NCBI RefSeq assembly: GCF_954871325.1
Contig: NC_088777.1
Span: forward strand, 11,943,366 to 12,007,365
Direction of reading: 5' to 3'
Length of the DNA stretch: 64,000 nt
Source: Gordionus sp. m RMFG-2023
Lineage: Eukaryota > Nematomorpha > Gordioida > Chordodea > Parachordodidae
Made by a program: the position numbers and the translations under genes. Positions 13,042 to 25,440 of this stretch are shown one piece after another. Each line of letters starts with the position of its first letter. The first letter of the stretch is position 1. Below the pieces are notes generated by a model. It had not been told where the DNA came from and ran no database searches. It saw only the letters and a program-made list of their open reading frames with translations.

Positions 13042-14303
13042 AATCAATTTGGGGCGGAAAATTCGACGCACGATAATTTGGTGTTGAAAATTTGGAGCGG
13101 CGTCAATTCGGCTCAACGAAAATTTGGCACGCATCTAAAACAGTTGCAATTTATTAGTATAAAACAAAGGGATCATTAAATAGAATTCATGTTGAGAGTT
13201 GGATATCAAAAGAAAATTAATTTAATAAACAAATATTTATACTCTGATTTCTTTGGTGGACCCATGTTATAAGATGGTTGATCCAAAAAAATTCAAATTA
13301 TTTTTTAGAAATAAGGAATTAAGTGTTATGCTAGAGGTTGAATTTTCCAATCATATCCAACAATTGTATTAATTTAGAAAATAATTATTGACTTAAAAAT
13401 AATTTCCTTCAAAACTGACTCATTTTATAGATTTATTAAAAATCCTTAAAATAATTCAACTTAACCTCGAAATAAGAAAGAACCGTTATAATTTTTTGAA
13501 CCGTAACCGAATTTTATAAAAAAATATATAAAGAGTGCTTGAACTAATTTAAACAGGTTCGCAACTGTTTTTTAAAATAATTAATTTAAAATTATTACCT
13601 AAATTTGAAATTTTAATTTATCTTGGGCACATTATTCGTGATTTCTTATCAAATTAAAATTTTTTATACCTAGATATTATCTTCAAATCAATAAAATACT
13701 AAGTTTATTGTTTTTACTTTATATACTCAATTTAATAGAGATTAGGCAAATTACTATTAATTAGGTAAGAAACAATCTTTATCATTAAATTAAATAAGGA
13801 ATTATAAAAATAATGAAAAATTTTTTTTTCTAAGAGTAATTTATATGGATTTAAAAAAATCAAATTTATATTAACCTTTAAATAATATTCTTGAAATGGA
13901 ACACTTTATATAATTTTAACTAAAAACCGTAACGAATCGAGCTCTTAAGGGTTCGAAACTCTGGTTTAAATATTTGATTTTTTTTTGGATTAACATTTCT
14001 TATAACATGGCAAATTGGTCCACCAAAGAAATCGGTATAAATAAAGGGTTATTATTTATTTTTTGATATTAGTAAATTTTTTATTGATATTACATATTTA
14101 GTAAATAAAATTGATATTTTTGCAAAATAAAATATGAAGAAATAATTAATAGGACTATCATTCAAAATGACTTCTATTTAATCATCCTTTAGTTTTATAC
14201 TAATAAATTTATAATCAACTCTATTAGATACGCGTTGAATGGTGGCTGTACTAAATTGTCATGCGCCGAATTTTCCGCGCCGAATTGACGTGGAACCTTT
14301 ATT
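13042..14303. mobile_element. Fold-back element with long inverted ends, containing a second element
   Basis: The left arm contains 'gcggaaaattcgacgcacga' (13054-13073); the right arm at about 14261-14290 contains its imperfect complement. The pairing continues inwards for about 250 bp: 'tttctttggtggacc' on the left (13249-13263) and 'ggtccaccaaagaaa' on the right, then 'atgttataag' and 'cttataacat'. The centre, about 13480-13975, is another element related to 39290-40045. No transposase is visible. Confidence 0.65.
13480..13975. mobile_element. MITE-like element nested in the fold-back element
   Basis: It is related over its length to 39290-40045: shared blocks include 'taattttaaattatt', 'ccaagtttattgttttt' (here 'ctaagtttattgttttt') and 'aggcaaattact', in the same order. 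The ends carry 'gaaccgt'/'gttcgaaa' motifs. It sits in the middle of the element at 13042-14303 and is therefore probably the younger insertion. Confidence 0.5.
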
Positions 14304-14455
14304 TATGACAATTATAGTTTTACTAAATCTGATTTCTTTCTAATTTATTTCATTTCTTACTTTATATTTTGTTTGTATTCCAAATTTATATTTTAATAAA
14401 AATCAATATAATTTTACAGATATATGTTGTTTGTGTAACTCTGACCGGAGTATAA

Positions 14456-14719
14456 ATGAAATTCCTTAGTCTATATATGAAATTGAGAGAATGCATAAAT
14501 TTAAATAGAAGCAAGACAGGAAATAATATAAGAAGTGAACTAAACTATATTAGCAATTGGGACGCACCCAATAAAATTATAAAAATAAGTAATGCATTGA
14601 ATTATAAATATAATTCATTTCAAAAATTTAAAAGCACTCCTGGCCGAGGCAAAATAGGCACGCTGATGAACCCCGATAAATTTATTTTAAAAGAACTTCT
14701 GCCGTCTATTGAGGCTTAG
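14456..14719 (+). other. 87-codon open frame, unidentified
   Basis: An ATG-initiated frame of 87 codons ends in TAG at 14717. The product is basic and polar, with a GRGKIGT stretch near residue 63; no family is recognised. Codon use is slightly less AT-biased than the flanks, especially near the 3' end. It could be a small gene, a terminal exon or a chance frame. Confidence 0.25.
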
Positions 14720-16350
14720 GCACTGGTCTAAAGAATAATAATTTTATTCCAATATTCAAAGGTTTATATTGGCGCCAGAAATTAATACTGGATGAACATT
14801 TATCTTCTCTACCCATTTATAATTTAAATATATATTTAATAAAATAAGGATATAAATTTATATTATATTTTTAAGAGCATTGTAAGTAAAAACGCAAATA
14901 AAAAATAATGATAATATTTTGAATTCTTTCATTTGAATACTAGCTTACGCCAAAATTTACGCTAACCCCTCCCCTCCCCCCCCCACCTCCTTTTTAAATA
15001 TCTTGCCTATACAATTTGCTTTATTATAAATAACATTTAATTTACCTGTATTAAAATCGCATCTTTGTATAATTACTTAATAATATAAAGATAAAAAAAC
15101 AGGAAATAAAAGAAAAATATTACTTGAATCAAATAATTTAAATAAATCAAAAGTTTATTAAACGGCTCTATTTGTTTGATTTTAGAAAAGGTAAACTAAA
15201 CATTTTATCCGCAAAAATATTACGCAACCCTAAAGATTTTGCTCATAGAAGGGACTACGGTTTGGACATCTATCAGCGAAATCTCGAGACTTAGGCAATC
15301 GAGCCATTTAACAACACTAGTGATCAAAAATATTTCGATTTTTCTTCTATATTAAATTCAATTAAGTTTAGGAGACCATGTAAACTACAAGTAGTTTGTT
15401 TTTTAATTTTTTAGTTGAAATATGCCATTTGACGATATGCCAAAGTGTTTCTAAGAAAAAATTTGGCGAATCCCACAAATTATGAACGTTTTATTTATCT
15501 TTGTATATATATAAATTCGAACTATATTGCATAGGAAAAAAAAATTTAAAAACTATTATAACAATTAGTATCCAGAACGCTTAAAATTTTCTTAAGTGAA
15601 AAAATTATACTAAATTTTTTACATGTGGGTGTATTTTCTTGTACTATATTAAAATTATACTATAAAATAAATCTTTTAATTTTTATTACCTAGATTAAGA
15701 CTAAGGCTTTCATTTTGCAATTCCATTTCTAGTAAATTATATAATTGTTTTTTAAAAAAAATTGATTTACTTATTGCGATCCACAAATCTGAACCTAAAA
15801 AATTTTTTTTTTAAATAAAAAATATATCAAAAAAAAATCAGTTTAATAAATGATGAAATAAAATACTTTCGATATAATAGTCCATATTATGTAAATATTC
15901 TATAAAAATTTTAATATTTTTTATAAAAAAAATTTCAAATGTAAAAGACTTGCCGTGTAGATATGCAGCACTTGGGGCTTCTTTATAATTGTAAAAATAA
16001 TGCGTATAAGATATGCTATGAATGATATTATTGAATCCTTAAAACAATTTTTTTATATACAGAACCGATGCAATATTCAACAATTTAATTAACCAAACCT
16101 CTTCTTGTTGTTAAGAATTCGTTATCTACAAATATAATTTATTGATTGAAATGTAGAATTTCCTATCTTTATTTAACTAAATTACTTTTCCTGCAAACGG
16201 CGTAGACTAAAAATTATATTAATGATTGTTTTAGAAGCTAATATCAAAACCAAAATAAATCAAAAATTTGACAAATTACTAAATTAGGATTAAATAAAAC
16301 CTATTAAATTAAAGTTTAAAAAATTATCATTGAAAATAGTCTCTGTGGAT
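14720..16350. other. AT-rich stretch with fragments only
   Basis: There is a C-run near 14967-14987 and a short piece, 'gagccatttaacaacact' (15300-15318), that matches the ends of the MITE at 21378-21599. Nothing else could be interpreted. Confidence 0.4.
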
Positions 16351-16806
16351 TAGTGATCTGCATCGGGCCTAATTTTTCAAGCCCAGCCCGAAATTTTTGT
16401 TAAAAAAGTTTTGCCGGTCCGGTCCGGCCCGAACCCGATTTTTTTTTAAAAAGTTCCCGGCCCGTCCCGAACCCGAAATTTATTTTCAAAAAATTTACCG
16501 GCCCGGCCAGGCCCGAATTTATTAAAATATAGAAATTAATTTTTATAATTACTTAAAATAAAAGACATATGTTATATAGCGTTTAGTTCCAATAAATTAA
16601 ATCAAAAATTTTTATTTTACATAAAAAATTCAATATAAAATTGAAAAATTTAGATATATTTAATAAAATTTCTAAAGTCCGACCCGACCAGGCCCGAAAT
16701 TTTTTTAAAAATATTAGGCCCGGCTTAGCCCGAACCCGATTATTTTAAATAGAATTAGGCCAGACTCGGGCCGGGTACGGACCGGGCCTAACTTTGCAGA
16801 TCTCTA
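16351..16806. mobile_element. hAT-type MITE with perfect 8-bp target duplication
   Basis: The element begins tagtgatctgcatcgggcc and ends with the imperfect inverse gggcctaactttgcagatctcta. It is flanked on both sides by ctgtggat (16343-16350 and 16807-16814). Clusters of GGCCCGGCCC-like sequence mark both subterminal regions in an otherwise AT-rich element. There is no coding capacity. The same end design occurs at 50048-50196, 53440-53631 and 40263-43488. Confidence 0.82.
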
Positions 16807-16814
16807 CTGTGGAT

Positions 16815-19800
16815 ACCTTTGGTAAATTACTATTGACTGCAGACAGCCATTGGTATGTGTGTTAAATTTAGGAATCTTTATAAATATTCAGAAGCCACTT
16901 TTCACGAATCCATGAAATTTTATTAGATGATTGCTCTTGAAGTTATTTTTATTATTGATAGTGAAAAGTGAAGAATTAAGATAAAGAAATAAATGTATGT
17001 CACACAACTACTGAAAATTTTATTATATATAAATAATAAAATATCGAATAGAATACTAATTTAGCATTATAAAAATTATATATAAAAAAATATTTCCTTT
17101 AATTAAATTTGACAGTGTAATGATTTATAAGAAAATTGATAAAACACAATACAGAGTGGTCCAAAATAAGTGACACCATCTTTTTATAAATTAGTCAGTT
17201 TTTAAGATATTTTTACGATATTTTCATTCAAAAATTCTACAAATAATATATTTAAATTAGGTTTTGAAAATATACTACCTCATTTAAAAAACAAAAAAAA
17301 CAACCAAACATAAATTACACATTTCAAAGTTTAAATTTAATATAAAATAAATGATAAACATTACGAAAAATCATATCAAAGTATTCACAAAGTGGCCTCC
17401 TTTATAAACATCTAAAGAAGATTTCTCTTTTTTCCTATGGCACAAGAGGTCATGCTGTAGCATAAGTTTAACTGCACAAAATAAAGCTATCTCAATAAAA
17501 ACTTTATAAACATTAGAAGTTTACAAATTTTTAAAAATAAGTTTTGCGTATAATCTTATTTTTCTATTTAAAAGGTTTATTATTTATAATTCGTTTATGT
17601 TGAGAAATATTTTTAGGTTTTTGGCATATTTTATATAAGACAATATAATTTTAGCTTACTCATCGGATCCGTTCGTTTGCAGATCAAGGTATTATATGCT
17701 AAACAAGTGTTTTATGATTTAAAGAAAACATAAATATAGCTTTTTAGTGGCATGATGCATTTTCAAATATATAGTTTTTATTGAAAATCCTCTAATCGTA
17801 CAATCAGCATTACAAAAAAAACTGTGTTTAAAAATGAGTATTTCCTTTTTATATAATGCTCCTACAAAGAAGCGAATAATATAATTTACCCCCCCCCCCC
17901 CCCCCCCCAATTTTTTTTTAAAAATAAAGTTATTCTTCTTGATAGTTCGAATCGTAGTTATGAAAAATATAAAAATAAGATGTAAATATTTTCCGACAAA
18001 TAATAAATACTTTTTGCCTCAATGAGAATATATTTTATTCCAGTTTAATTTGTAAATAATTGCCCTCAAATAACTCTATCTCATTTTGGGGGTGTTAACT
18101 CTGTAAAAAAAATCGTTATTATGAATGCAACTAATATTTGATTATTAATTTTTTATTGCCAGCTCTATGTTATCTATTTTGAAGAAGAGAGGAGAAATAT
18201 AATGCATTTTTTTTTTAAAGTTGATATCTAACTTTGTATTGTATTGTAGTTCTTATTTCCTATTTTTTAAATATGTTAGGAGCCTTTAATAAAATTGGGG
18301 GTTTAGTTTAAGAGTTTCAATAAATTACGTTAATAATTTGTCAAAAATTTGTAAAAGAGTCTAATTAAAAATGAAAAATTAAAGCGAATTAAAAACTCAG
18401 ATGAGGTAATGATAAATAAAAAAAGGCAGAATGATTTATAACTGAAATAGTTTCGCGAATAAAATAGAAGAGATTATAGATAAATGTTAAAATATAAGGG
18501 TATTTTACCTCTAATACACTCAATAACTAAAATGAGAACTGACATATAGTAAAAAAATTTATTCATTTGTAAAAAAATTATTTTTTCTATAAAATTATAA
18601 AAAAAAATATCTTACGAAATTATATATTATTTTACATAAATTTGTTAGTTATATTTATATAGTAATTGCTAACCTTAAGTTAAATTAAAATACTTATCTA
18701 AACTTAATTGTAAACACGTTTAGAGTTAATAAAGGAATATTATCTAATATTTATGTTACAAAAGTGTTAAACGTATATCTATGAAAATAATATATTTTTT
18801 ATATTTTAGTCTTATCGGCAAAATGTTAGATATTAAATATGAAATTTTTTTTTAAATTATAGAAAGATAAAATGGCAAATATTTTAATTTAAAAACAACA
18901 AGAATTCTTGAATTGATAAGGGGATAATTTTATGAGATTATTGACATAGTCAAATTCAAGATTTTTATAAAATCATTGGTGGAAACCTATAAGATTAAAG
19001 TATAAGGCTAAATGAAATATACTAATCATAGGTTTAGTTCGAATTCTGGGTTTTGCAAAAATTAGCAAATTTTTTAAATAAGTTTAAGAAGAAACTTGTA
19101 AGGAATGAATTATATTTATGGAAAACGATAAAAGCTCCAATATAGGTCAAAAGTTTTAAAAGGAGAGATTGTAGTATTTATAAAGGAAATAGCGAGACTT
19201 TCGAGATAAATGTAGAACTCTCAAATACATATAAATTTCTGAGTCTAAATCTATAAGGATTTAGTGAAAAACAGAAATGAGTAGAGGACAACCATTATTA
19301 ATGTCGAAATAATTTCAATCATTCGTATGAAGATCTTAGATAGGAGTAATATTATTTGTTAAACCTCTCAAAATGGATATAAGATAAATTTAATAATTTC
19401 CCTTATTAAAATAATTTTTTAAAATTATAAAAAACATTTCCCCTTAAAAATCAATTGAGCAAGGCGATGTCAGTATTCTCTATTAGAACCTCCATCAGAT
19501 ATGTTTTCAATAATCAGTCTTATTCGAAAAAAAATCCATATTTTTCCTGAGATCACAAGTTTGATTAATTTTTATTTTCAGCAAACTCAAAATTTAATAT
19601 TACGTCCAGTCTGCCCAATTCAATCGGAAATATATATAAAAATTTAAAATTATTATAATTTATGTGAAAATTAAAATTGCAAACAACTTAAGGTAAGATG
19701 CTTTGAAATTAAATAAAATATAAAAATACAATGCTACCAAATGTATATTTAGTCCATATAATGAAAAATTTTTTAAATTGCAATTAAAATGTATATGCTT

Positions 19801-19837
19801 AAAACAAAGTTTATTGTTGTATTATTATTATTATAAA
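16815..19837. other. AT-rich stretch, no gene recognised
   Basis: Notable items are a mariner-like start 'cagagtggtccaaaat' after TA at 17149-17150, whose partner end I could not find, and a run of 20 C at 17889-17908. The remainder shows no consistent frame. Confidence 0.4.
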
Positions 19838-19839
19838 TA

Positions 19840-20245
19840 CAGGGCTTCCCAACCAAAAAAGGAAAAATCCCAATTTAAAATGTCAATCAAAGAAGGAAAG
19901 AACCTGATCAAAAAGGAAAAGGTTCAAAAGGAAAAGTGCTCAAAGACTTAGGAAAAGTCCGAGAAATAAGGTAAAAAAGGAAATCAATCAAAAAAGGAAA
20001 TAATGTTCCACGACAAAAGGAAAAGGTTCTATCAAAAAAAGAAAATGGTTATTTTTTTTGTATATTTTAAAAAAATATTATGATTTTTCTTAAATTTTTG
20101 TTTATTTTTGATAATCTTTCTTGTTGTTTTCTTACTTTTACGATTTCTCTTTTAGTCGTTTTTAATCTATTTTTGTCATCTTTTCTCAATTTTCTTAATT
20201 TTTTAAAATCATTTTTAATTATAGCAAAATACATATAACCAAGGG
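19840..20245. mobile_element. Truncated left end of the 21-bp-array mariner family
   Basis: After a TA (19838-19839) the sequence starts cagggcttcccaacc and continues as irregular AAAGGAAAA units to about 20050. It then continues as the same T-rich tail that follows the array in the element at 25070-28183. The transposase part and right end are missing. Confidence 0.65.
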
Positions 20246-20299
20246 AAAACGGATTATATCTATTCATATTTATGGAGATTGGATGGGGGGGGGGGGAAT

Positions 20300-21369
20300 T
20301 TCATAATCTCCACCTTGAATAAATCGATACACAATTGGCACATATTAAAAACCTATAATCTGATAGTTTAAAAAAAATTAGAAGCAAAATAGTAAAACAT
20401 TTTAAAAATTAGTAACATAAAATGGAAAAATATAGGGGCACTAAATATCTGGTTTTCACGAGTGTCTGAATTGTATTTATTATCAGTTTATCAAAAACAA
20501 AAAAGATACTGAAGTTATATTTGAAGTTAAACAGATTTATTTAGGTTTTTGGAAACAGTAATTTAGAAGTATATACTAAGCCATTATCTAGTACTTAATT
20601 AGTACATTTTATTATTTTAATTTGTTTGGTCGATGGTTTCAAAAAGGAAAATCTTAGGTGGAATAAGAAAAATAGCATAACTTGCATAATTAGATTATAG
20701 ATATCCTAAATGATTGTTTAATATTTAGTGCTAAACTAATTATTACTTCAATCAGTTCTACCTAATTATAAGTCAAATAAACTATGATATCATGTCTTAA
20801 TTGTGAAATCAGCCAATCTACACTTATAACAATAGTGAGCATAAAAAATATTTTAGTGATTCCTTAAAGGAAGACAGAATAGCAAAATGAGAAAATATTG
20901 AAAGATTGGCATCAAACTTGTATGAAAATGATAGCTGACTCTCTGGTTAAGCCATATGTAATATAGTGCTTACCCTATAATTCACATAAAATTTTTGTCA
21001 GTTTAATAAACAGAAAATAAATATAGGCAAAATAGAAACTATAACGTTATGCCTTAAGCTGAAGTCTTAAATATCGGATTTTAAAATGACTAGAAAATTG
21101 GATAAACGGAATACCTTAAATTCAAAATCATTTTTAAATCTTAAGGTGAAAAACAATTTAAATAGATTTGGGCTAACTTTAAAAACTACGATACCGAAGA
21201 AGGATGGATTAGTTATAAGTTAAAATTGGAAACAATTTCAGTAGAAGACTTTTTGACCTTCAATTTATGTGTGTGCGAATGTTTAGTGTACTAAGTGCGC
21301 TTTAAACTAAATATAAATGACATTTTGTGAATATGCATCTTTCCTGAACTCAATATGTCATTTACTACC
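20300..21369. other. Uninterpreted AT-rich stretch
   Basis: There is a run of 13 G near 20285-20297. Between 20640 and 21280 there are scattered short stretches that read like degraded coding sequence, but no motif allowed a family call. Confidence 0.35.
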
Positions 21370-21377
21370 ACTTGTCT

Positions 21378-21599
21378 CGGTGTTGTTAAACGGCTCGCTT
21401 TTAGCCGCTTTTGAAAAACAGCTGACTCAATATATAAACCAGAAAAAAATTGCTTAAACCTCAGATTTCGATATTAGATGTCTAGAAATTTGTACCATCT
21501 ATGAGCAAAATCTTCCGATTTGAGTAATATTTTTCTGGATAAAATACTGAATTAATCGTTTTTAAAAATCGGTTCAAAATGAGCCGTTTAACAACACTA
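21378..21599. mobile_element. hAT-type MITE, 222 bp
   Basis: The inverted ends are cggtgttgttaaacggctc and gagccgtttaacaacacta. The flanking 8-mers are acttgtct (21370-21377) and acttgtcc (21600-21607), one base apart. The TGTTGTTAA ends are typical of hAT elements. Fragments of the same ends appear near 15300, 38848, 46470 and 53100. Confidence 0.75.
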
Positions 21600-22089
21600 A
21601 CTTGTCCTATCACATGCCCAAGCATACATAGCTATATAAAATTGTTATTTAGAGTAAATATTTGTTCTCATTAATGTTTACATCCAAATCATCAACATTT
21701 TAAAATATTATAAGGTGTTTTTATTTTATCCATGAATTTTTTACACTATATCACAGGTGATTGCGTATTTGTGAAGCTATGTGATTTAAGATTATTTTCT
21801 TTTTGGCTGAGCATTTGATTTTGCGATATAAGGAAAAATATGTATTGCTTGGGGATTTATACATTATACACATTAAAAATGGATCCTATCCTTAAGCAAT
21901 TTATTATTTTACGATAATTCTCTCGATTATTGCATATCTCGCTTCTATTATGCCCTCTAAAAGGATGCTCTTATCTTATAGTATTATTATTGTGATTATT
22001 AGTCGTTTTATATATTCCCTTCAAGAATTTTTGACTTATTTAGAGCTATAAATTTCTCCCTAATGGTCCCTTCCAGGTAAGATAAGTAA

Positions 22090-24250
22090 ATAAATTTATA
22101 TTAAAATGTAGCAAATAGAAGAATTAGCAAAGTTAAGAAACTCATATTAAAATGTAGCAAATAAAAGAGAAAATCCAAATTTAGCAAAATATATCTAAAT
22201 TTTGCTAAAATAATCAAATTTCAATCCAAAAGTGATAAGAAAAATTAATAATGATTTAAATTAGCAAAGTGAAGAAAATCTATATTTAAAATAACAAATA
22301 AAAAAGAAAATCCAAATTTAGCAAAATATATCTAAATTTCGTTAAAAAATAAAAATGAAATTTGAATACAAAATTCATAAGAAATAATAATTATTTAAAT
22401 TAGCAAAGTTAAGAAATTCATATTAAAATATAACAAATAAAAAGCGAAAATCCAAATTTAGCAAAAAATATCTAAATTTTGCTAAATTATGAAAGTTGAA
22501 TCCAAAAATATTAAGAAAGAGGTAATTAAAATACTAATTATTTAAATTTTAGTTAAAGTGAAAAAATTCATATTAAAATGCAACAAATAAAAGAGAAAAT
22601 CAAATTTAGCAAAAAATATCTAAATTTTAAAATTTGAATCCAAAAATGTTAAGAAAGAGGTAATAAAAATGATAATTAATTAAATTAGCAAAGCGAAGAA
22701 ATTTATATTAAAATGTAGCCATAAAAAGGAAAATCCAAATTTAGCAAAAAATATCTAAATTTTGCAAAAAAAAAAGTAAAAACGAAATTTGAATACAAAA
22801 GCTTAAGAAAAATAATAAATATTTAAATTAGCAAAGTGAAGAAAAGGAAATAAAAATAATTATTTATTGTTTCATTTTTCTAGATGACTTCCGTTTATTA
22901 GGTGGCCTGATTTTCTTTTTTCCGAGCTAGAATGATAAAGAAATAAATTAAGCATAAATATATTTTTGGCCAAAAACTTAATTATAATAAAAATTTTAAT
23001 ATTTTTTAAAAAATTACCATTTTCCAATTGATGTCCTTAAAAAAGATGTGGAACATAATATCCCATGGAAATGATGGGAAACCCATCCAGGTCCTTTACG
23101 TCGCTTCTGCAAATAATTAAGAAAAGTATTTTATATGACAATTAAGTTTGTCAAATCTGTTTTAGAAATTCTGTCAAAATTGATGAAGAAGCTTTCGATA
23201 AATGATGTGGTATATATGGTATAAAATATATTTAAGCTAAATTTATTTCTCTAATTCCTCTAGCTCGAAAAAAAGAAAATCAGGCCACTTAATAAACGGA
23301 AGCCATCTAGAAAAATGAAACAATAAATAATTATTTTTATTTCCTTTTCTTCACTTTGCTAATTTAAATAATAATCATTTTTTCCTATGCTTTTGTATTC
23401 AAATTTCGTTTTTCCCTTTTTTTTTAATTTAGATATTTTTTGCTAAATTTGGATTTTCACTTTTATTGCTACATTTTAATATAAATTTCTTCACTTTGCT
23501 AATTTAAATATATTAATATTATATTACCTCTTTCTTAACACTTTTGGATTCAAATTTCAAAATTTAGATATTTTTTGTTTTGATTTTCTCATTTGTTGCA
23601 TTTTAATATGAATTTTTACACTATACTATAATTTAAATAATTATTATTTTTATTACCTCTTTCTTAACATTTTTGGATTCAACTTTCATAATTTAGCAAA
23701 ATTTAGATATTTTTTAGCTAAATTTGGATTTTCTTTTTTTATTTGTTACATTTTAATATGAATTTCTTAACTTTGCTAATTTAAATAATTATTATTTCTT
23801 ATAAATGTTGGATTCAAATTTCATTTTTATTTTTTTAACGAAGTTTAGATATTTTTGCTAAATTTGGATTTTCTCTTTTATTTACTATTTTATATATGGA
23901 TTTTCTTCACTTTGCTAATTTAAATCATTATTAATTTTTCTTATCACTTTTGGATTCAAATTTCATTTTTTATAGAAATTTAGATATTTTTGACTAATTA
24001 GAATTTCCTCCTTTATTAGTATCATTTTAGTATGAATTCCTTAACCTTGCTTTAAATAATTAATTTTTTTATTTCCTTTTTCTTATCACTTATGGAATAA
24101 TTTCATTTTATAGCAAAATTTATATATTTTTAAACTAATGGATTTTTTCTTATATTTGATGTATTTTAATACGAATTTCTTCACTTTGATAATTTTAAAT
24201 AATTATTATACTTTTGGATTGGAATTTAATTTTATCTTTGCTATTTTATT
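22090..24250. repeat. 2.1-kb palindrome of ~110-bp satellite units around a core
   Basis: The left arm (22090-22855) holds about seven units of roughly 110 bp, each with 'tatattaaaatg', 'caaatttagcaaaa', 'atatctaaattttgc' and 'aaattagcaaagtgaag'. The right arm (23340-24250) holds the same units inverted. Between them is a core bounded by ~75-bp inverted repeats (22857-22934 and 23260-23336, including 'ggcctgattttcttttt' and its complement). Within each unit the TTTAGCAAA...TTTGCTAAA parts can pair. No coding frame is seen in the arms. Confidence 0.8.
22935..23259. other. Single-copy core of the palindromic array
   Basis: The 325-bp core is less repetitive than its flanks and is GC-richer at 23040-23105. 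On the minus strand one frame reads Lys-Arg-Arg-Lys-Gly-Pro-Gly-Trp-Val-Ser-His-His-Phe there, which could be a remnant of a coding exon but is short and unsupported. Confidence 0.35.
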
Positions 24251-25067
24251 TTATGTTTTTTTGAACAGCGCCTAAAAGATGAGACCTTAATGTACCATAC
24301 GCCAGTACGCCAGTTGTGATTAATGAGCTGTTACCGTAACTCATCGCGTATTTACGCTACATCCGTATATTACGCAAATTCCGATCATAAAAAATATATC
24401 ATCCTAAATTTTGTTTACATTTAAGTATTTATAATGTATAAAAAATAATGTTTTTCTAAATATTTATGGATATTATTTAAAATGATCGTATGTTGCAAAT
24501 TAAAATGTTCAATATCTTCTATTCCATAATGCAATATTTTCGATAATTTTTTCAAATCAACGATAAAAAATGTCAAATATAGTTTATAATAGTTCGACTA
24601 TTTGTTTTTGTGAACATGTTTTTTCCAAGAAATATTGTTTCTTTTTAAATTCTCACTATAAAATTTATACAAATGGAAAATGTATTTCTTAATTAATTAT
24701 TATAGGTTTCAGAATTAATTCTCTTAGACATTTAACTGATTTTATTGTGATCATAATTTTTTCAAATTTTCAAAATAAAAAGAGTGTAATATAAAATTCT
24801 ATTGGAAAAAAAAATAATTTCCATATTTAAATAAATTCGGGTCGAGGGCAAATAAAATTTAATTCAGGTCCAGTTTTTTGCGACAAATAAAAAAAAGGGA
24901 TCGGGTCGGGTATAATATTTTATAAAAATACCGCACCGGACTTGAAAAATTAGGTTCTATGCTGGTCACCAGTAGACATTGTGTAGTATTTAAATATAAA
25001 TTTAGCTATTTTATTTAAGAAAAAAATAACGTAAAAATATTTATTATTTTATTTTAATAATTTATAT
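24251..25067. other. AT-rich stretch with a GC-rich MITE fragment
   Basis: A less AT-rich piece (24264-24390) has inverted 'gcgtatttacgc'-like motifs. A 'gggtcgagggc...gggtcgggta' piece at 24838-24915 resembles the subterminal parts of the hAT-type MITEs. No gene is recognised. Confidence 0.4.
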
Positions 25068-25082
25068 TACAGGGTTTTCCAT

Positions 25083-25440
25083 CCAAAAAAGGAAAAGTCC
25101 CAATCAAAAAAGGAAAAGGTTAAATCAAAAAAGGTAAAGGTTAAATCAAAAAAGGAAAAGTGTCAAACAAAAAAGGAAATAGTTCAATCAAAAAAAGGTC
25201 TGATCAAAAAAGGAAAATTGTCAATCAAAAAAGGAAAAGTCCCTAAGATTAAGGAAAAAGTCCAATCAAAAAAGGAAAAGTGTCAAACAAAAAAGGAAAA
25301 GGTTCAATCAAATAGGAAAAGTGAAACAAAAAAGGAAAAGGTCCAATCAAAAAAGGAAAAGTGTCAATCGAAAAAGGAAAATTCCCAAAAGAAAAGGAAA
25401 AGGGTCAATCAAAAAAGGAAAATTCCCATTCAAAAAGCAA
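25083..25440. repeat. Left terminal array, about 17 units of 21 bp
   Basis: Units follow GGAAAAG(T/G)N(T/C)CAA(T/A)CAAAAAA. Because 21 is a multiple of three, the array is open in several frames and gives Lys-rich pseudo-proteins (KKEKCQSK-type). I read these as artefacts of the repeat, not genes. Confidence 0.85.

Noticed and set aside
22090-24250. CRISPR-like array
   Set aside because: Units are long, without unique spacers, inverted about a core, and the genome is eukaryotic.
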